DNA from: Streptomyces diastatochromogenes
Lineage (GTDB): Bacteria > Actinomycetota > Actinomycetes > Streptomycetales > Streptomycetaceae
Reading direction: 5' to 3'
Length of the DNA stretch: 44,650 nucleotides
Assembly: GCA_001418405.1 (NCBI GenBank)
Contig: LIQL01000032.1
Coordinates: forward strand, 1-44,650
Part shown: positions 34,321-42,765 of the stretch, in pieces
Layout of the letters: every line of letters starts with the position of its first letter
Position numbering within the stretch: the first letter of the stretch is position 1
Program-made: the position numbers and the translations under genes
Notes under the pieces: model-generated
What the model was told of the DNA's origin: nothing
The model's database searches: none
Seen by the model: only the letters and a program-made list of their open reading frames with translations

Positions 34321-35667
34321 GTGAGATCCATGCCGGAAGCGGCGACGGACAGCGGGGCGATCGACGGGGCCTGCGGGGCCGACTGGTGCGACGACGCGGA
34401 GCGGCTCTCGGCGGACGCCCTGCACGCCCTCCAAGTCACGCGGCTGCGCGCCACGTTGCACCACGCCTACGAGCACGTCCCCTTCTACCGAGCGGCGTTC
34501 GACCGGGCCGGGGTGCGGCCCGACGACTGCCGTTCGATGGCCGACCTCGCCCGCTTCCCGTTCACGGTGAAGGACGACCTGCGGGCGCAGTACCCGTTCG
34601 GGATGTTCGCCGTCCCCAAGGACCGGGTGCGGCGGCTGCACGCCTCCAGCGGCACCACCGGGCTCCCGACCGTGGTCGGCTACACCGAGCGGGACCTCGA
34701 CGACTGGGCGGACCTGGTGGCCCGGTCGATCCGCGCCGCGGGCGGCCGGCCCGGGCACACCGTCCACATCGCCTACGGCTACGGGCTGTTCACCGGCGGG
34801 CTCGGCGCGCACTACGGCGCCGAGCGGCTGGGCTGCACGGTCGTCCCGGCGTCCGGCGGGATGACCAGCCGTCAGGTGCGGCTCATCCAGGACTTCCGCC
34901 CCGAGATCATCATGGTGACCCCGTCCTACATGCTCACCCTCCTCGACGAGTTCGAACGGCAGGGCGTCGACCCCCGTTCGACCTCGCTGAAGGTCGGCAT
35001 CTTCGGCGCCGAACCCTGGACGCAGGAGATGCGCCGGGAGATCGAGGAGCGGTTCGCCATCGACGCCGTGGACATCTACGGCCTGTCGGAGGTGATGGGC
35101 CCCGGCGTGGCACAGGAGTGCGTGGAGACCAAGGACGGGCTGCACATCTGGGAGGACCACTTCTATCCGGAGGTGGTCGACCCGATCACCGGGGAGGTGC
35201 TCCCGGACGGCGCGCACGGCGAATTGGTGCTCACCTCGCTCACCAAGGAGGCCATGCCGGTCGTCCGCTACCGCACCCGGGACCTGACCCGGCTGCTGCC
35301 CGGTACCGCCCGCCCGGCCTTCCGCCGGATGGAGAAGGTCACCGGGCGCAGCGACGACCTGATCATCCTGCGCGGGGTCAACCTCTTCCCCGCGCAGATC
35401 GAGGAAATCGTGCTGCGCACCCCGGGGGTCGCCCCGCACTTCCAACTGCGGCTGACCCGTGAGGGACGGCTGGACCACCTCACCGTCCGCGCCGAGGCCC
35501 GGCCGGACGCCACCGCCGACGACCGGGTGGCCGCCGTCGGCCTGATCGCCCGCGGGGTCAAGGACGGCATCGGGGTGACCGTCTCCGTCGAGATCGTCGA
35601 GCCGGAGACCCTGGAGCGCTCGGTCGGGAAGTTCAAGCGCATCGTGGACGCCCGCCGCGACGGGTGA
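34321..35667 (+). CDS. Phenylacetate-CoA ligase-like enzyme (PaaK family)
   Basis: 448-aa ANL-family aryl-CoA ligase. The PaaK pattern is clear: HHAYEHVPFYRAAFD, FPFTVKDDLRAQYPFGMFAV, P-loop LHASSGTTGLPTVVGYT, ASGGMTSRQVRLIQDF, IYGLSEVMGPGVAQEC, and the hinge TGRSDDLIILRGVNLFP. The N-terminal 25 residues are extra and variable. GTG 34321 is given; ATG 34330 is equally possible. No other paa genes are in view, so the true substrate may be another aromatic acid. It ends 14 bp from the convergent VOC gene. Confidence 0.85.
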   Translation: MRSMPEAATDSGAIDGACGADWCDDAERLSADALHALQVTRLRATLHHAYEHVPFYRAAFDRAGVRPDDCRSMADLARFPFTVKDDLRAQYPFGMFAVPKDRVRRLHASSGTTGLPTVVGYTERDLDDWADLVARSIRAAGGRPGHTVHIAYGYGLFTGGLGAHYGAERLGCTVVPASGGMTSRQVRLIQDFRPEIIMVTPSYMLTLLDEFERQGVDPRSTSLKVGIFGAEPWTQEMRREIEERFAIDAVDIYGLSEVMGPGVAQECVETKDGLHIWEDHFYPEVVDPITGEVLPDGAHGELVLTSLTKEAMPVVRYRTRDLTRLLPGTARPAFRRMEKVTGRSDDLIILRGVNLFPAQIEEIVLRTPGVAPHFQLRLTREGRLDHLTVRAEARPDATADDRVAAVGLIARGVKDGIGVTVSVEIVEPETLERSVGKFKRIVDARRDG

Positions 35668-35681
35668 CGACGGGGCCGACG

Positions 35682-36482
35682 TCAGGGCTTCGGCCGGTCC
35701 CCCTTGAGCAGGGCGAAGGGCGCGCCGGCCGGGTCCATCAGCATCGCCATCCGGCCGATCCCGGGCACGTCCATGGGGGCGATGAGGGGAGTGCCGCCGT
35801 GCTGGGTGGCGGTGTGGTAGCTGGCGTCGCAGTCGGTGACGCCGAAGTACGGGTGCCACTCCGAGGTGGAGCCGGCGTCCAGGTGCATCTGCTGGAGCTG
35901 GAGGATGCCGCCGTGCGCGGTGTCCTCGCCCGCTCCGGCGCCGGGGGCGGAGGCGAGGCTGTAGAGCAGGTCGCCGCCCATCGACACGTCCTGGAAGCTC
36001 CAGGAGAAGACCGTGCCGTAGAACTCCTTGGCCGCGGCGGCGTCGGTGGCGTAGAGCTCCGTCCAGCACAGGGTGTTCGGCTCCATGACGACGTCCAGGC
36101 CCGTCACCTCGCCCGGCTGCCAGACGGCGAAGTCGGCGCCCGTCGGGTCGGTGAGCATGGCCAGCCGGCCGGCGGTGAAGACGTCCATGGGTGCGACGCG
36201 GACCCGGCCGCCGGCCTGCTCCACCGCCTTGCAGGTGGCGTCCGCGTCCGCGGTGTGGAAGTACGCGGTCCAGGCCGGGGCTGCGCCCTCCTCCGTCAGC
36301 GGACCGACCGCGGCCACCGTCGCGCCGTCGCGCTGGAAGAAGCCGTAGCCGCCGCCCTCGGGGCCGGCCGACTGGAAGGTCCAGCCGAACACCGCGGCGT
36401 AGTAGGCCGCGGCGGCGTCGACGTCGGGGGCGCCGAGGTCGAGCCAGTTCGGCGCGCCCGGAACGTAGTGGGTCGTCAGCAT
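35682..36482 (-). CDS. Two-domain VOC (glyoxalase/bleomycin-resistance fold) protein
   Basis: 266-aa protein of two repeated VOC domains (about 8-125 and 135-258). The paired strands are PNWLDLGAPDVDAAAAYY and LCWTELYATDAAAAKEFY, then GRLAMLTDPTGADFAVWQ and GRMAMLMDPAGAPFALLK. Such tandem proteins are common in streptomycetes and often bind small hydrophobic ligands; the metal-binding residues of true glyoxalases are not obvious. It is monocistronic. Confidence 0.85.
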   Translation of the reverse strand: MLTTHYVPGAPNWLDLGAPDVDAAAAYYAAVFGWTFQSAGPEGGGYGFFQRDGATVAAVGPLTEEGAAPAWTAYFHTADADATCKAVEQAGGRVRVAPMDVFTAGRLAMLTDPTGADFAVWQPGEVTGLDVVMEPNTLCWTELYATDAAAAKEFYGTVFSWSFQDVSMGGDLLYSLASAPGAGAGEDTAHGGILQLQQMHLDAGSTSEWHPYFGVTDCDASYHTATQHGGTPLIAPMDVPGIGRMAMLMDPAGAPFALLKGDRPKP

Positions 36483-36562
36483 GGAGGGGCTCCGATCACA
36501 CGGGGGTCAATGCCGTTTCCCAGCATCGCAGCGGGCACTGACAGTCGCCGTGCACGCGCCGC

Positions 36563-38134
36563 TCAGCGGGTCCCGAACCGCTCGCGCAGCGCACGCTTGA
36601 GGACCTTCCCGCTGGCGTTGCGCGGCAGCGCGTCCACGAACACCACCCGCTTGGGCACCTTGAACGGCGCCAGCCGCTCCCGCGCCGCGGCGATCAGTTC
36701 CGCCTCCCCCACCGCGCCGTCGCCGCCCGCGCCGTCCCCGCCGTCGGCGTGCCGGACCACCACAGCCGTCACCGCCTCGATCCACCGCTCGTCCGGCAGC
36801 CCGATCACCGCGACCTCGGCGACCTGCGGATGGGCGTAGAGCACGTCCTCGACCTGGCGCGAGGCGACCAGGACGCCGCCGGAGTTGATGACGTCCTTGA
36901 CCCGGTCGACCACCGTGAAATAGCCCTCGGCGTCCCGCACGGCCAGGTCGCCGGAGTGGAACCAGCCGTCCCGGAACGCCTCCGCGGTCTCGGCCGGCTT
37001 CTCCCAGTAGCCGGTGCACAGCTGCGGCGACCGGTAGACGACCTCGCCCCGGGTGCCGTCCGGCACCTCCCGACCGTCCCCGTCCACCACCCGCGCCTCG
37101 ACGAAGAGCACCGGCCGTCCGCAGGAGTCCAGCCGGCCGGCGTGCTCGCCGGGGCCGAGGACGGTGGCCAGGGGGCCGATCTCGCTCTGTCCGAAGCAGT
37201 TGTAGAACGCCAGGTGCGGGAGCCGGGCGCGGAGCCGTTCCAGTACCGGCACCGGCATGATCGAGGCGCCGTAGTACGCCTTGCGCAGGCCGCTCAGGTC
37301 GCGGACGCCGAAGTCGGGGTGGTTGGCGAGCGCGATCCAGACCGTGGGCGGGGCGAACAGGCTGTCCGCCCGGCCCGCTTCCACCAGCGCGAGAAGCGCC
37401 TCGGGAGCCGGCCCGTCCAGGATGGTGTTCTCCGCGCCGACCGCCAGATAGGGCAGCAGGAAGACGTGCAGCTGCGCCGAGTGGTAGAGCGGCAGGGAAT
37501 GGACCGGACGGTCGCCCTCCGCCAGGTCGAGGGCGACGATCGCGCTGGTGTACTCGTGCACCAACGCCCGGTGGGTCATCATCGCGCCCTTGGGGAGGGC
37601 GGTGGTCCCGGAGGTGTAGAGCAGTTGGACCAGGGAGTCGTCGGACGGCTGGGGCAGCGCGTCGGCACCGGCCGGCTCGCCGGGATCCGCCGGCTGCTCC
37701 GCCAGTCGCTCCAGCAGCCCGTCCGGGGCGCCGTGCAGCGGCACCGACCGCGCCCCGTCGGGCAGCCGGGGTGCCAGGGCGACGTCCGTGAGCACCAGGG
37801 AGGAGCCGGACTGGTCCAGGATGTAGTGGAGTTCCTCGCCGGTCAGGCCGTGGTTGACCGGTACGTGGACCAGGCCGGCGCGGGCGCAGGCGAGGAATCC
37901 GATCAGGTAGGCGTCGGAGTTGTGCCCGTAGGACGCCACCCGGTCGCCGGGGCGCAGCCCCTCGGCCAGCAGCAGCCGGGCGGCGGCGGTCACCGCGTCG
38001 TCCAGCGCCCGGTAGGTCCAGCTCCGCCCGGCGTACCGGACCGCCGTGCGCTGAGGGACCCGGCGCGCGCTGCGCCGCAGGACCCCGTCGACCGTGTTGT
38101 TCCGCGCGCCCGAGGCGTCCGTGGCATCCGTCAT
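36563..38134 (-). CDS. Fatty acyl-CoA synthetase (FadD-type)
   Basis: 523-aa ANL-family ligase. P-loop LLYTSGTTALPKGAMMTHRA, then FYNCFGQSEIGPLATVLGPG, WFHSGDLAVRDAEGYFTVVD and RVKDVINSGGVLVASRQVED, with the catalytic Lys in LPRNASGKVLKRALRER. This matches medium/long-chain acyl-CoA synthetases. It is one of three FadD-like proteins within 10 kb. ATG 38134 has only an AGGA-like site. Specific substrate unknown. Confidence 0.85.
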   Translation of the reverse strand: MTDATDASGARNNTVDGVLRRSARRVPQRTAVRYAGRSWTYRALDDAVTAAARLLLAEGLRPGDRVASYGHNSDAYLIGFLACARAGLVHVPVNHGLTGEELHYILDQSGSSLVLTDVALAPRLPDGARSVPLHGAPDGLLERLAEQPADPGEPAGADALPQPSDDSLVQLLYTSGTTALPKGAMMTHRALVHEYTSAIVALDLAEGDRPVHSLPLYHSAQLHVFLLPYLAVGAENTILDGPAPEALLALVEAGRADSLFAPPTVWIALANHPDFGVRDLSGLRKAYYGASIMPVPVLERLRARLPHLAFYNCFGQSEIGPLATVLGPGEHAGRLDSCGRPVLFVEARVVDGDGREVPDGTRGEVVYRSPQLCTGYWEKPAETAEAFRDGWFHSGDLAVRDAEGYFTVVDRVKDVINSGGVLVASRQVEDVLYAHPQVAEVAVIGLPDERWIEAVTAVVVRHADGGDGAGGDGAVGEAELIAAARERLAPFKVPKRVVFVDALPRNASGKVLKRALRERFGTR

Positions 38135-38193
38135 GCGGCGATCCTGGAGCGCACCGCTGAGCCGGTCAAGGCAACGGACCGCGGCGGGTCACG

Positions 38194-39219
38194 TCACGGC
38201 GTCCCGCCGGCGGGGGCCGCGTCGTCCGGCAGCGCGGCGAGCCGGTCCGCGAGGCCGCGGGTGGTGGCGTCGTCCGCCCCCAGGATCCGCGCGCAGTCCG
38301 CGAGGATGCGCGCGTAACCGGCCCGGTTCCGCGGCGGGGCGGCCCACTCGGTCGACTCCGCCCACCCGGTGAGGAACGAGGCGACGTTCTTCTTCACCCG
38401 GGCCTCGTCGGAGGCGTCGCCGAGCGCCCGGAACTCCTCCAGGGCCGCCCAGGACGCCGTCAGCGCCCCCTCGATCCGGCCGGACTGGGCCAGCGCCGCG
38501 GCGAGGTTGGTGAGCGTACGGGCCCGGCCGTGGCGGTCGCCCGCCGCCGCGAACCGTTCGACCGCCTGCTCGTAGGCGCGGACGGCGTCCGTCCACAGCC
38601 CCGCCGCGACGAGCGAACTGCCGAGGTTGGACAGTACCGGGCCCTGTCGCGGGTGGTCGGCGGGCAGGTCCGCGCTGGCCTGCCGGCCCAGGTCGATGGC
38701 CTCCGTCAAGTCGCCGTCGTAGCCGCCGCGTTCGTAGCGGATGCGCAGGGCGCTGCTGAGGCTGGCGAGCGCCGCGGCGCGCTGCGGGAGGCCGGGCGGG
38801 ATGTGCACCGCCGCCTCCCGGCCCAGGAGGATCGCCTCGTCGAGATCGTCCCAGTGGCCGGTGAGTTCGGCCCGGGCGTGCAGGGCGCCGATCAGGTTGG
38901 GGACGACGGCGCTCAGTCCGGGGTGGCTGCCTTCCGGGAGGTGGGAGGTGTGGGCCGCCTGGGCGTCCCGGAAGCAGTCGATGGCGGCGTCGAGGTCGGC
39001 CGGGGCCGCGGTGAGTTGGAAGCGGACCATGCGGATCAGGCCCAGGTTGGACAGGATGGTGATGCGCAGCGCTCCCGGCGGCGTGGCGGTGAGCACCGCG
39101 TCGAGTGCGGCGATCGCCTCGTCCGTCTCCGCCAGCCCCTGGCGCGGCTCGCGCGTGGCCTCCAGGATCTTCCCGGCCCGCAGGGCGGTCACCGGATCGA
39201 TCCCGTGCTCACCGCTCAT
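38194..39219 (-). CDS. TPR-repeat protein, coupled to the VQAG-motif protein
   Basis: 341-aa helical protein of tetratricopeptide-like repeats (ALDAVLTATPPGALRITILS, DLDEAILLGREAAVHIPPGL, AVRAYEQAVERFAAAGDRHG, TNLAAALAQSGRIEGALTAS). No other domain is present. ATG 39219 overlaps the previous stop (ATGA), so the two proteins are made together. In many streptomycete genes such TPR tails are fused to an NTPase and a sensor; here they are separate. Function unknown. Confidence 0.75.
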   Translation of the reverse strand: MSGEHGIDPVTALRAGKILEATREPRQGLAETDEAIAALDAVLTATPPGALRITILSNLGLIRMVRFQLTAAPADLDAAIDCFRDAQAAHTSHLPEGSHPGLSAVVPNLIGALHARAELTGHWDDLDEAILLGREAAVHIPPGLPQRAAALASLSSALRIRYERGGYDGDLTEAIDLGRQASADLPADHPRQGPVLSNLGSSLVAAGLWTDAVRAYEQAVERFAAAGDRHGRARTLTNLAAALAQSGRIEGALTASWAALEEFRALGDASDEARVKKNVASFLTGWAESTEWAAPPRNRAGYARILADCARILGADDATTRGLADRLAALPDDAAPAGGTP

Positions 39220-39836
39220 CGTCCCGCCTCCTCTTCGCCGTGCCGCTGGCCGAGCACCGAGGTGATCCAGATGCGCGCCAGCCCCTCATCGTAGAACTCG
39301 ATGGTCTCCGTGCCCCGTTGGACCCGGATGACCACCGGTGGGTCGCGCTGCGGTGGTACCGAGGGGGCCGGCGCGGGCGGTGCGGCGGCGGGTTCGGCCG
39401 GTGGGTGGACGTGCACCCCGCCGTTGATGGCGCCGGCCTGCACGGTGGGGCCGAGGAGCCGGGCGTGGCCCTCGACGACGTTGCCGCCGCCCGCGGTGGC
39501 CGGTGCGGGGCCGTCGGGGCCGTCCGGGGCGAGTGGTTGCGGCCGGGTCGTGCGGTACCACAGCAGCTCCCACCACTGGGCGGAGCGCGGCAGGTGGGCG
39601 CCGTCGCTGGCCTGCCGGGCGAAGCCGTCCAGGAGCTCGACGAAGACCAGCAGGACCGCGCACGAGACGGGGGCCGCGCCCTCGTGGAACCAGCCGCGCA
39701 CGCTCGACGGCGTCGGCCAGTGGCTGACCGGCAGCCGGCCCTGGGACAGCTCGACGAGCTTGTCCACGGCCGGACTTCCGGCCGCCCGGTACAGCTGCCG
39801 GAGCTCGTGCCCGAGGTCCGCTGCCCCTTGCTCCAC
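39216..39836 (-). CDS. HTH-like protein with VQAG-x4-GGVHVH motif
   Basis: 206-aa protein. Residues about 8-75 form a small helical domain (LGHELRQLYRAAGSPAVDKL, SSVRGWFHEGAAP) like those at the N-terminus of streptomycete NB-ARC/TPR or trypsin-like signalling proteins. A Trp-rich WWELLWY follows at about 88-94. Then comes NVVEGHARLLGPTVQAG-type sequence ending GGVHVH (about 119-144), a motif recurrent in that same group, and a short C-terminal beta segment IRVQRGTETIEFYDEGLARI. GTG 39836 is chosen for its GGGGGAA site; the longer frame begins with TTG and low-complexity sequence. It is co-encoded with the TPR protein. Confidence 0.6.
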   Translation of the reverse strand: MEQGAADLGHELRQLYRAAGSPAVDKLVELSQGRLPVSHWPTPSSVRGWFHEGAAPVSCAVLLVFVELLDGFARQASDGAHLPRSAQWWELLWYRTTRPQPLAPDGPDGPAPATAGGGNVVEGHARLLGPTVQAGAINGGVHVHPPAEPAAAPPAPAPSVPPQRDPPVVIRVQRGTETIEFYDEGLARIWITSVLGQRHGEEEAGR

Positions 39837-39974
39837 CTGTTCGACTTCCCCCTGAGGACCGTGCGCGCTCCGACGAGGCTCCCCGGCGCGAGCCGCGTGA
39901 GGGGTCCAGGCTAGCCGCTGCGGCGGGGACGGCTCCCGGCACCTCGGGGGTGGGGTGCGGGGCGCCGCCAACGC

Positions 39975-41525
39975 TCACACGGCGCGCTCCCGTCCTTCCC
40001 AATACGGGGCGCGCAGCCGGCGCTTGTAGAGCTTGCCGTTGGGGTCGCGGGGCATGGCGGTGGTGAAGTCGACGGAGCGGGGGCGCTTGTAGCCGGCCAG
40101 TTGGCGGGTGCAGTGGTCGAGGATCTCGGCGGCCAGTTCGGGGCCGGGCCGGTGGCCGTCGGCGGGTTCGACGACGGCCTTGACCTCCTCGCCCCAGTCG
40201 TCGTGCGGGATGCCGAAGGCGGCGGCGTCGGCGACGGCGGGGTGGGCGAGGAGCACCGACTCGATCTCGGCGGGGTAGATGTTGACCCCGCCCGAGATGA
40301 TCATGTCGATCTTGCGGTCGCGGAGGAAGAGGTAGCCGTCCTCGTCGAGGTAGCCGAGGTCGCCGACGGTGAAGAAGTCGCCGATGCGGTTCTTGCGGGT
40401 CTTGTCCTCGTCCTTGTGGTAGCTGAAGCCGCCGGTGGTCATCTTCATGTAGACGGTGCCGAGTCGGCCGGGCGGCAGGCGCTCGCCGTCGTCGTCGAAG
40501 ACCGCGAGTTCGCTGATCGGCCACGGCCGGCCGACGGTGCCGGGCTTCTTCAGCCAGTCCTCGGCGGTGGCGAAGGCGCCGCCGCCCTCGCTGGCCGCGT
40601 AGTACTCCTCGACGCAGCCGCCCCACCAGTCGATCATGGCGCGTTTGACGTGGTCGGGGCAGGGGGCGGCGCCGTGGATGGCGTGCCGCATCGCCGAGAC
40701 GTCGTACCCGCCGCGGACGTCTTCGGGGAGGGCGAGGAGCCGGTGGAACTGGGTGGGGACCATGTGGGTGTGGGTGCAGCGGTGCCGCTCCATCAGGCGG
40801 AGCATCTCCTGGGGGGTCCACTTGTCCATCAGGACGACGCGGTGGCCGATGTGCAGGGAGGCGCCGGCGAATTGCAGCACGGCGGTGTGGTAGAGCGGCG
40901 AGCAGACCAGGTGGACGTTGTCGTCGAACGGTCGGATGCCGAAGATGCCGAGGAAGCCGCCGAGGTGGGTCTCCTCGGGGGGCTTGCCGGGCAGCGGGCG
41001 GCGGATGCCGCGGGGGCGGCCGGTGGTGCCGGAGGTGTAGTTCATCACCCAGCCCAGCGTCCGGTCCTCGGGCGCGGACTCCGGCTGGTCGTCGAGGAGT
41101 TCGCCGTAGGGGCGGAAGCCGGCGACGGTGCCGACGGCGTAGCGCCGTTCGGGCGTCAGGCCCGCCTCGTCGGCGGCCTGTCGGGCCGCGTCGCCGAACC
41201 GCTCGTGGGCGATGAGCACCTTGGCGCCGGAGTCGGCGACGATCCAGGCGATCTCCGGCCCGACCAGGTGGTGGTTGACGGGCACGAGGTAGAGGCCGGC
41301 CTGGGAGGCGGCGAGGTAGGCGGTGAAGAACTCCACGCCGTTGGGGAGGACGACGGCGAAGGCGTCGCCCCGTTCCAGACCGGCCGCGCGCAGGCCGTGG
41401 ACCAGCCGGTTGGTGGCGGCGTGCAGGCGGCCGGCGGTCCACTCCTCGCCGTCCGGGGCGATCAGGACCGTCCGGCCGGGGTCGGCGGTGGCCTGGGCCC
41501 AGAAGCCGTTGGGGGTGTCGGTCAT
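39975..41525 (-). CDS. Acyl-CoA synthetase (FadD family)
   Basis: 516-aa ANL-family ligase. P-loop WVMNYTSGTTGRPRGIRRPL, EEYYAASEGGGAFATAEDW, FFTVGDLGYLDEDGYLFLRD and KIDMIISGGVNIYPAEIES, with the catalytic Lys in PRDPNGKLYKRRLR. It lies 36 bp downstream of the nitronate-monooxygenase-like gene, in one leftward operon. Close in style to mycobacterial FadD proteins for bulky acyl groups; substrate not deducible. Confidence 0.85.
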   Translation of the reverse strand: MTDTPNGFWAQATADPGRTVLIAPDGEEWTAGRLHAATNRLVHGLRAAGLERGDAFAVVLPNGVEFFTAYLAASQAGLYLVPVNHHLVGPEIAWIVADSGAKVLIAHERFGDAARQAADEAGLTPERRYAVGTVAGFRPYGELLDDQPESAPEDRTLGWVMNYTSGTTGRPRGIRRPLPGKPPEETHLGGFLGIFGIRPFDDNVHLVCSPLYHTAVLQFAGASLHIGHRVVLMDKWTPQEMLRLMERHRCTHTHMVPTQFHRLLALPEDVRGGYDVSAMRHAIHGAAPCPDHVKRAMIDWWGGCVEEYYAASEGGGAFATAEDWLKKPGTVGRPWPISELAVFDDDGERLPPGRLGTVYMKMTTGGFSYHKDEDKTRKNRIGDFFTVGDLGYLDEDGYLFLRDRKIDMIISGGVNIYPAEIESVLLAHPAVADAAAFGIPHDDWGEEVKAVVEPADGHRPGPELAAEILDHCTRQLAGYKRPRSVDFTTAMPRDPNGKLYKRRLRAPYWEGRERAV

Positions 41526-41561
41526 GGTCGGTTCCTCCTCAGGCGGTGGCGGATCGGCGGG

Positions 41562-42665
41562 TCAGGCGCGGCCGGCGATGCGGTTGATCCGGTCGATGGC
41601 CCGCTCGAAGCCGCGGGTGAGGTCGTCGAAGACGGCCTGGACGCTGCGTTCGCTGGTCATCCGGCCGACGATCTGGCCGACCGGGGTGCCGAGCAGCGGC
41701 TCGACCTCGTGCCGCTGGATGCGGGAGTTGGCCTCGGCGACCAGCAGGCCCTGCAGCGGCATCGGGAGGGTCCCGGGACCGTCGGGGTCGTCCCAGGCGT
41801 CGGTCCAGGCGGTGCGCAGTTGGCGGGCGGGCTTGCCGGTCAGGGCGCGGGAGCGGACGGTGTCGCCGGGGCCGGCGGCCAGGAGTTTGGCGGTCAGCCG
41901 CCGGGAGTGCAGGTCGGCCTCCTCGGTGGTGAGCCAGATCGAGCCGAGCCAGACTCCCTGGGCGCCCAGGGCGAGCCCGGCCGCGATCTGCTCGCCGGTG
42001 CCGATCCCGCCGGCGGCGAGCACCGGCAACGGATCGACGGCGGCCACCACTTCCGGGGTGAGCACCATGGTGGCGATCTCCCCGGTGTGGCCGCCGGCCT
42101 CGTACCCCTGGGCGACGACGACGTCGATGCCGGCGGCCTTGTGGTGCAGCGCGTGGCGCGGGCTGCCGGCCAGGGCGGCGACCCGGACGCCGTGGTCGTG
42201 GGCGCGGGCGATGACGTCGGGCGGCGGGGAGCCGAGGGCGTTGGCGAGCAGTGCGATCGGGTAGTCGAAGGCCACGTCGAGTTGGCCGCGGGCGACCTGC
42301 TCCATCCAGCCGGTGATCCGCCAGCCGGACGCCTCGCCGGCGGCGAGCGGCGGCACGTCGTAGGTGTCCAGGAGCCCCTCGACGTAGCGGCGGTGCTCCT
42401 CGGGGATCATCGCCTCGACGTCGGCCTCGGTGACCCCTTCCACCTTCGTGGCGGGCATCACGACGTCGAGGCCGTAGGGCAGTCCGTCGGTGTGTGCCTG
42501 CATCCAGTCGAGGTCCCGGGCCAGTTCGCCGGGTGCGGTGTAGCGGACCGCGCCGAGCACGCCGAAGCCGCCGGCCCTGGTGATCGCCGCGGCGACCGCG
42601 GGGAAGGGCGTGAACCCGAAGACGGCGTGTTCGACTCCCAGCGCGTTGCTCAGCTCCGTCTGCAT
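41562..42665 (-). CDS. Nitronate monooxygenase / 2-nitropropane-dioxygenase-like flavoprotein
   Basis: 367-aa FMN-dependent TIM-barrel enzyme. FPAVAAAITRAGGFGVLGAV is the N-terminal signature, VVAQGYEAGGHTGEIATMV contains the conserved His, and PVLAAGGIGTGEQIAAGLAL with GAQGVWLGSIWL binds the FMN phosphate. The layout resembles mycobacterial Rv1533-type proteins rather than the sterol-ring enzyme IpdC. It is first in an operon with a FadD. The palindrome at 42706-42726 lies 41 bp upstream of ATG 42665. Substrate unknown; a reductase or oxidase on a CoA ester is plausible. Confidence 0.82.
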   Translation of the reverse strand: MQTELSNALGVEHAVFGFTPFPAVAAAITRAGGFGVLGAVRYTAPGELARDLDWMQAHTDGLPYGLDVVMPATKVEGVTEADVEAMIPEEHRRYVEGLLDTYDVPPLAAGEASGWRITGWMEQVARGQLDVAFDYPIALLANALGSPPPDVIARAHDHGVRVAALAGSPRHALHHKAAGIDVVVAQGYEAGGHTGEIATMVLTPEVVAAVDPLPVLAAGGIGTGEQIAAGLALGAQGVWLGSIWLTTEEADLHSRRLTAKLLAAGPGDTVRSRALTGKPARQLRTAWTDAWDDPDGPGTLPMPLQGLLVAEANSRIQRHEVEPLLGTPVGQIVGRMTSERSVQAVFDDLTRGFERAIDRINRIAGRA

Positions 42666-42705
42666 GGGCGCAGGATGCCGCAGCGCGTCGTACGAGGGAA
42701 GAGAT

Positions 42706-42726
42706 TTTCTGATGCTACGTCAGAAA
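42706..42726. promoter_or_regulatory. Palindrome TTTCTGA-N7-TCAGAAA upstream of the NMO-FadD operon
   Basis: Perfect seven-base arms (42706-42712 and 42720-42726). The core TGATGCTACGTCA (42710-42722... read on plus) is the TGACG-N3-CGTCA motif with one mismatch. It sits about 41 bp upstream of the nitronate-monooxygenase-like start, a normal operator position. Confidence 0.6.
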
Positions 42727-42765
42727 CTGCTCGCAGGGCTGCCGCTCGCCCGGCGGCCCCCGTCC

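Noticed and set aside
36483..36562. Possible fourth copy of the TGACG palindrome (CTGACAGTCG)
   Set aside because: Arms and spacing do not fit; only a partial half-site.
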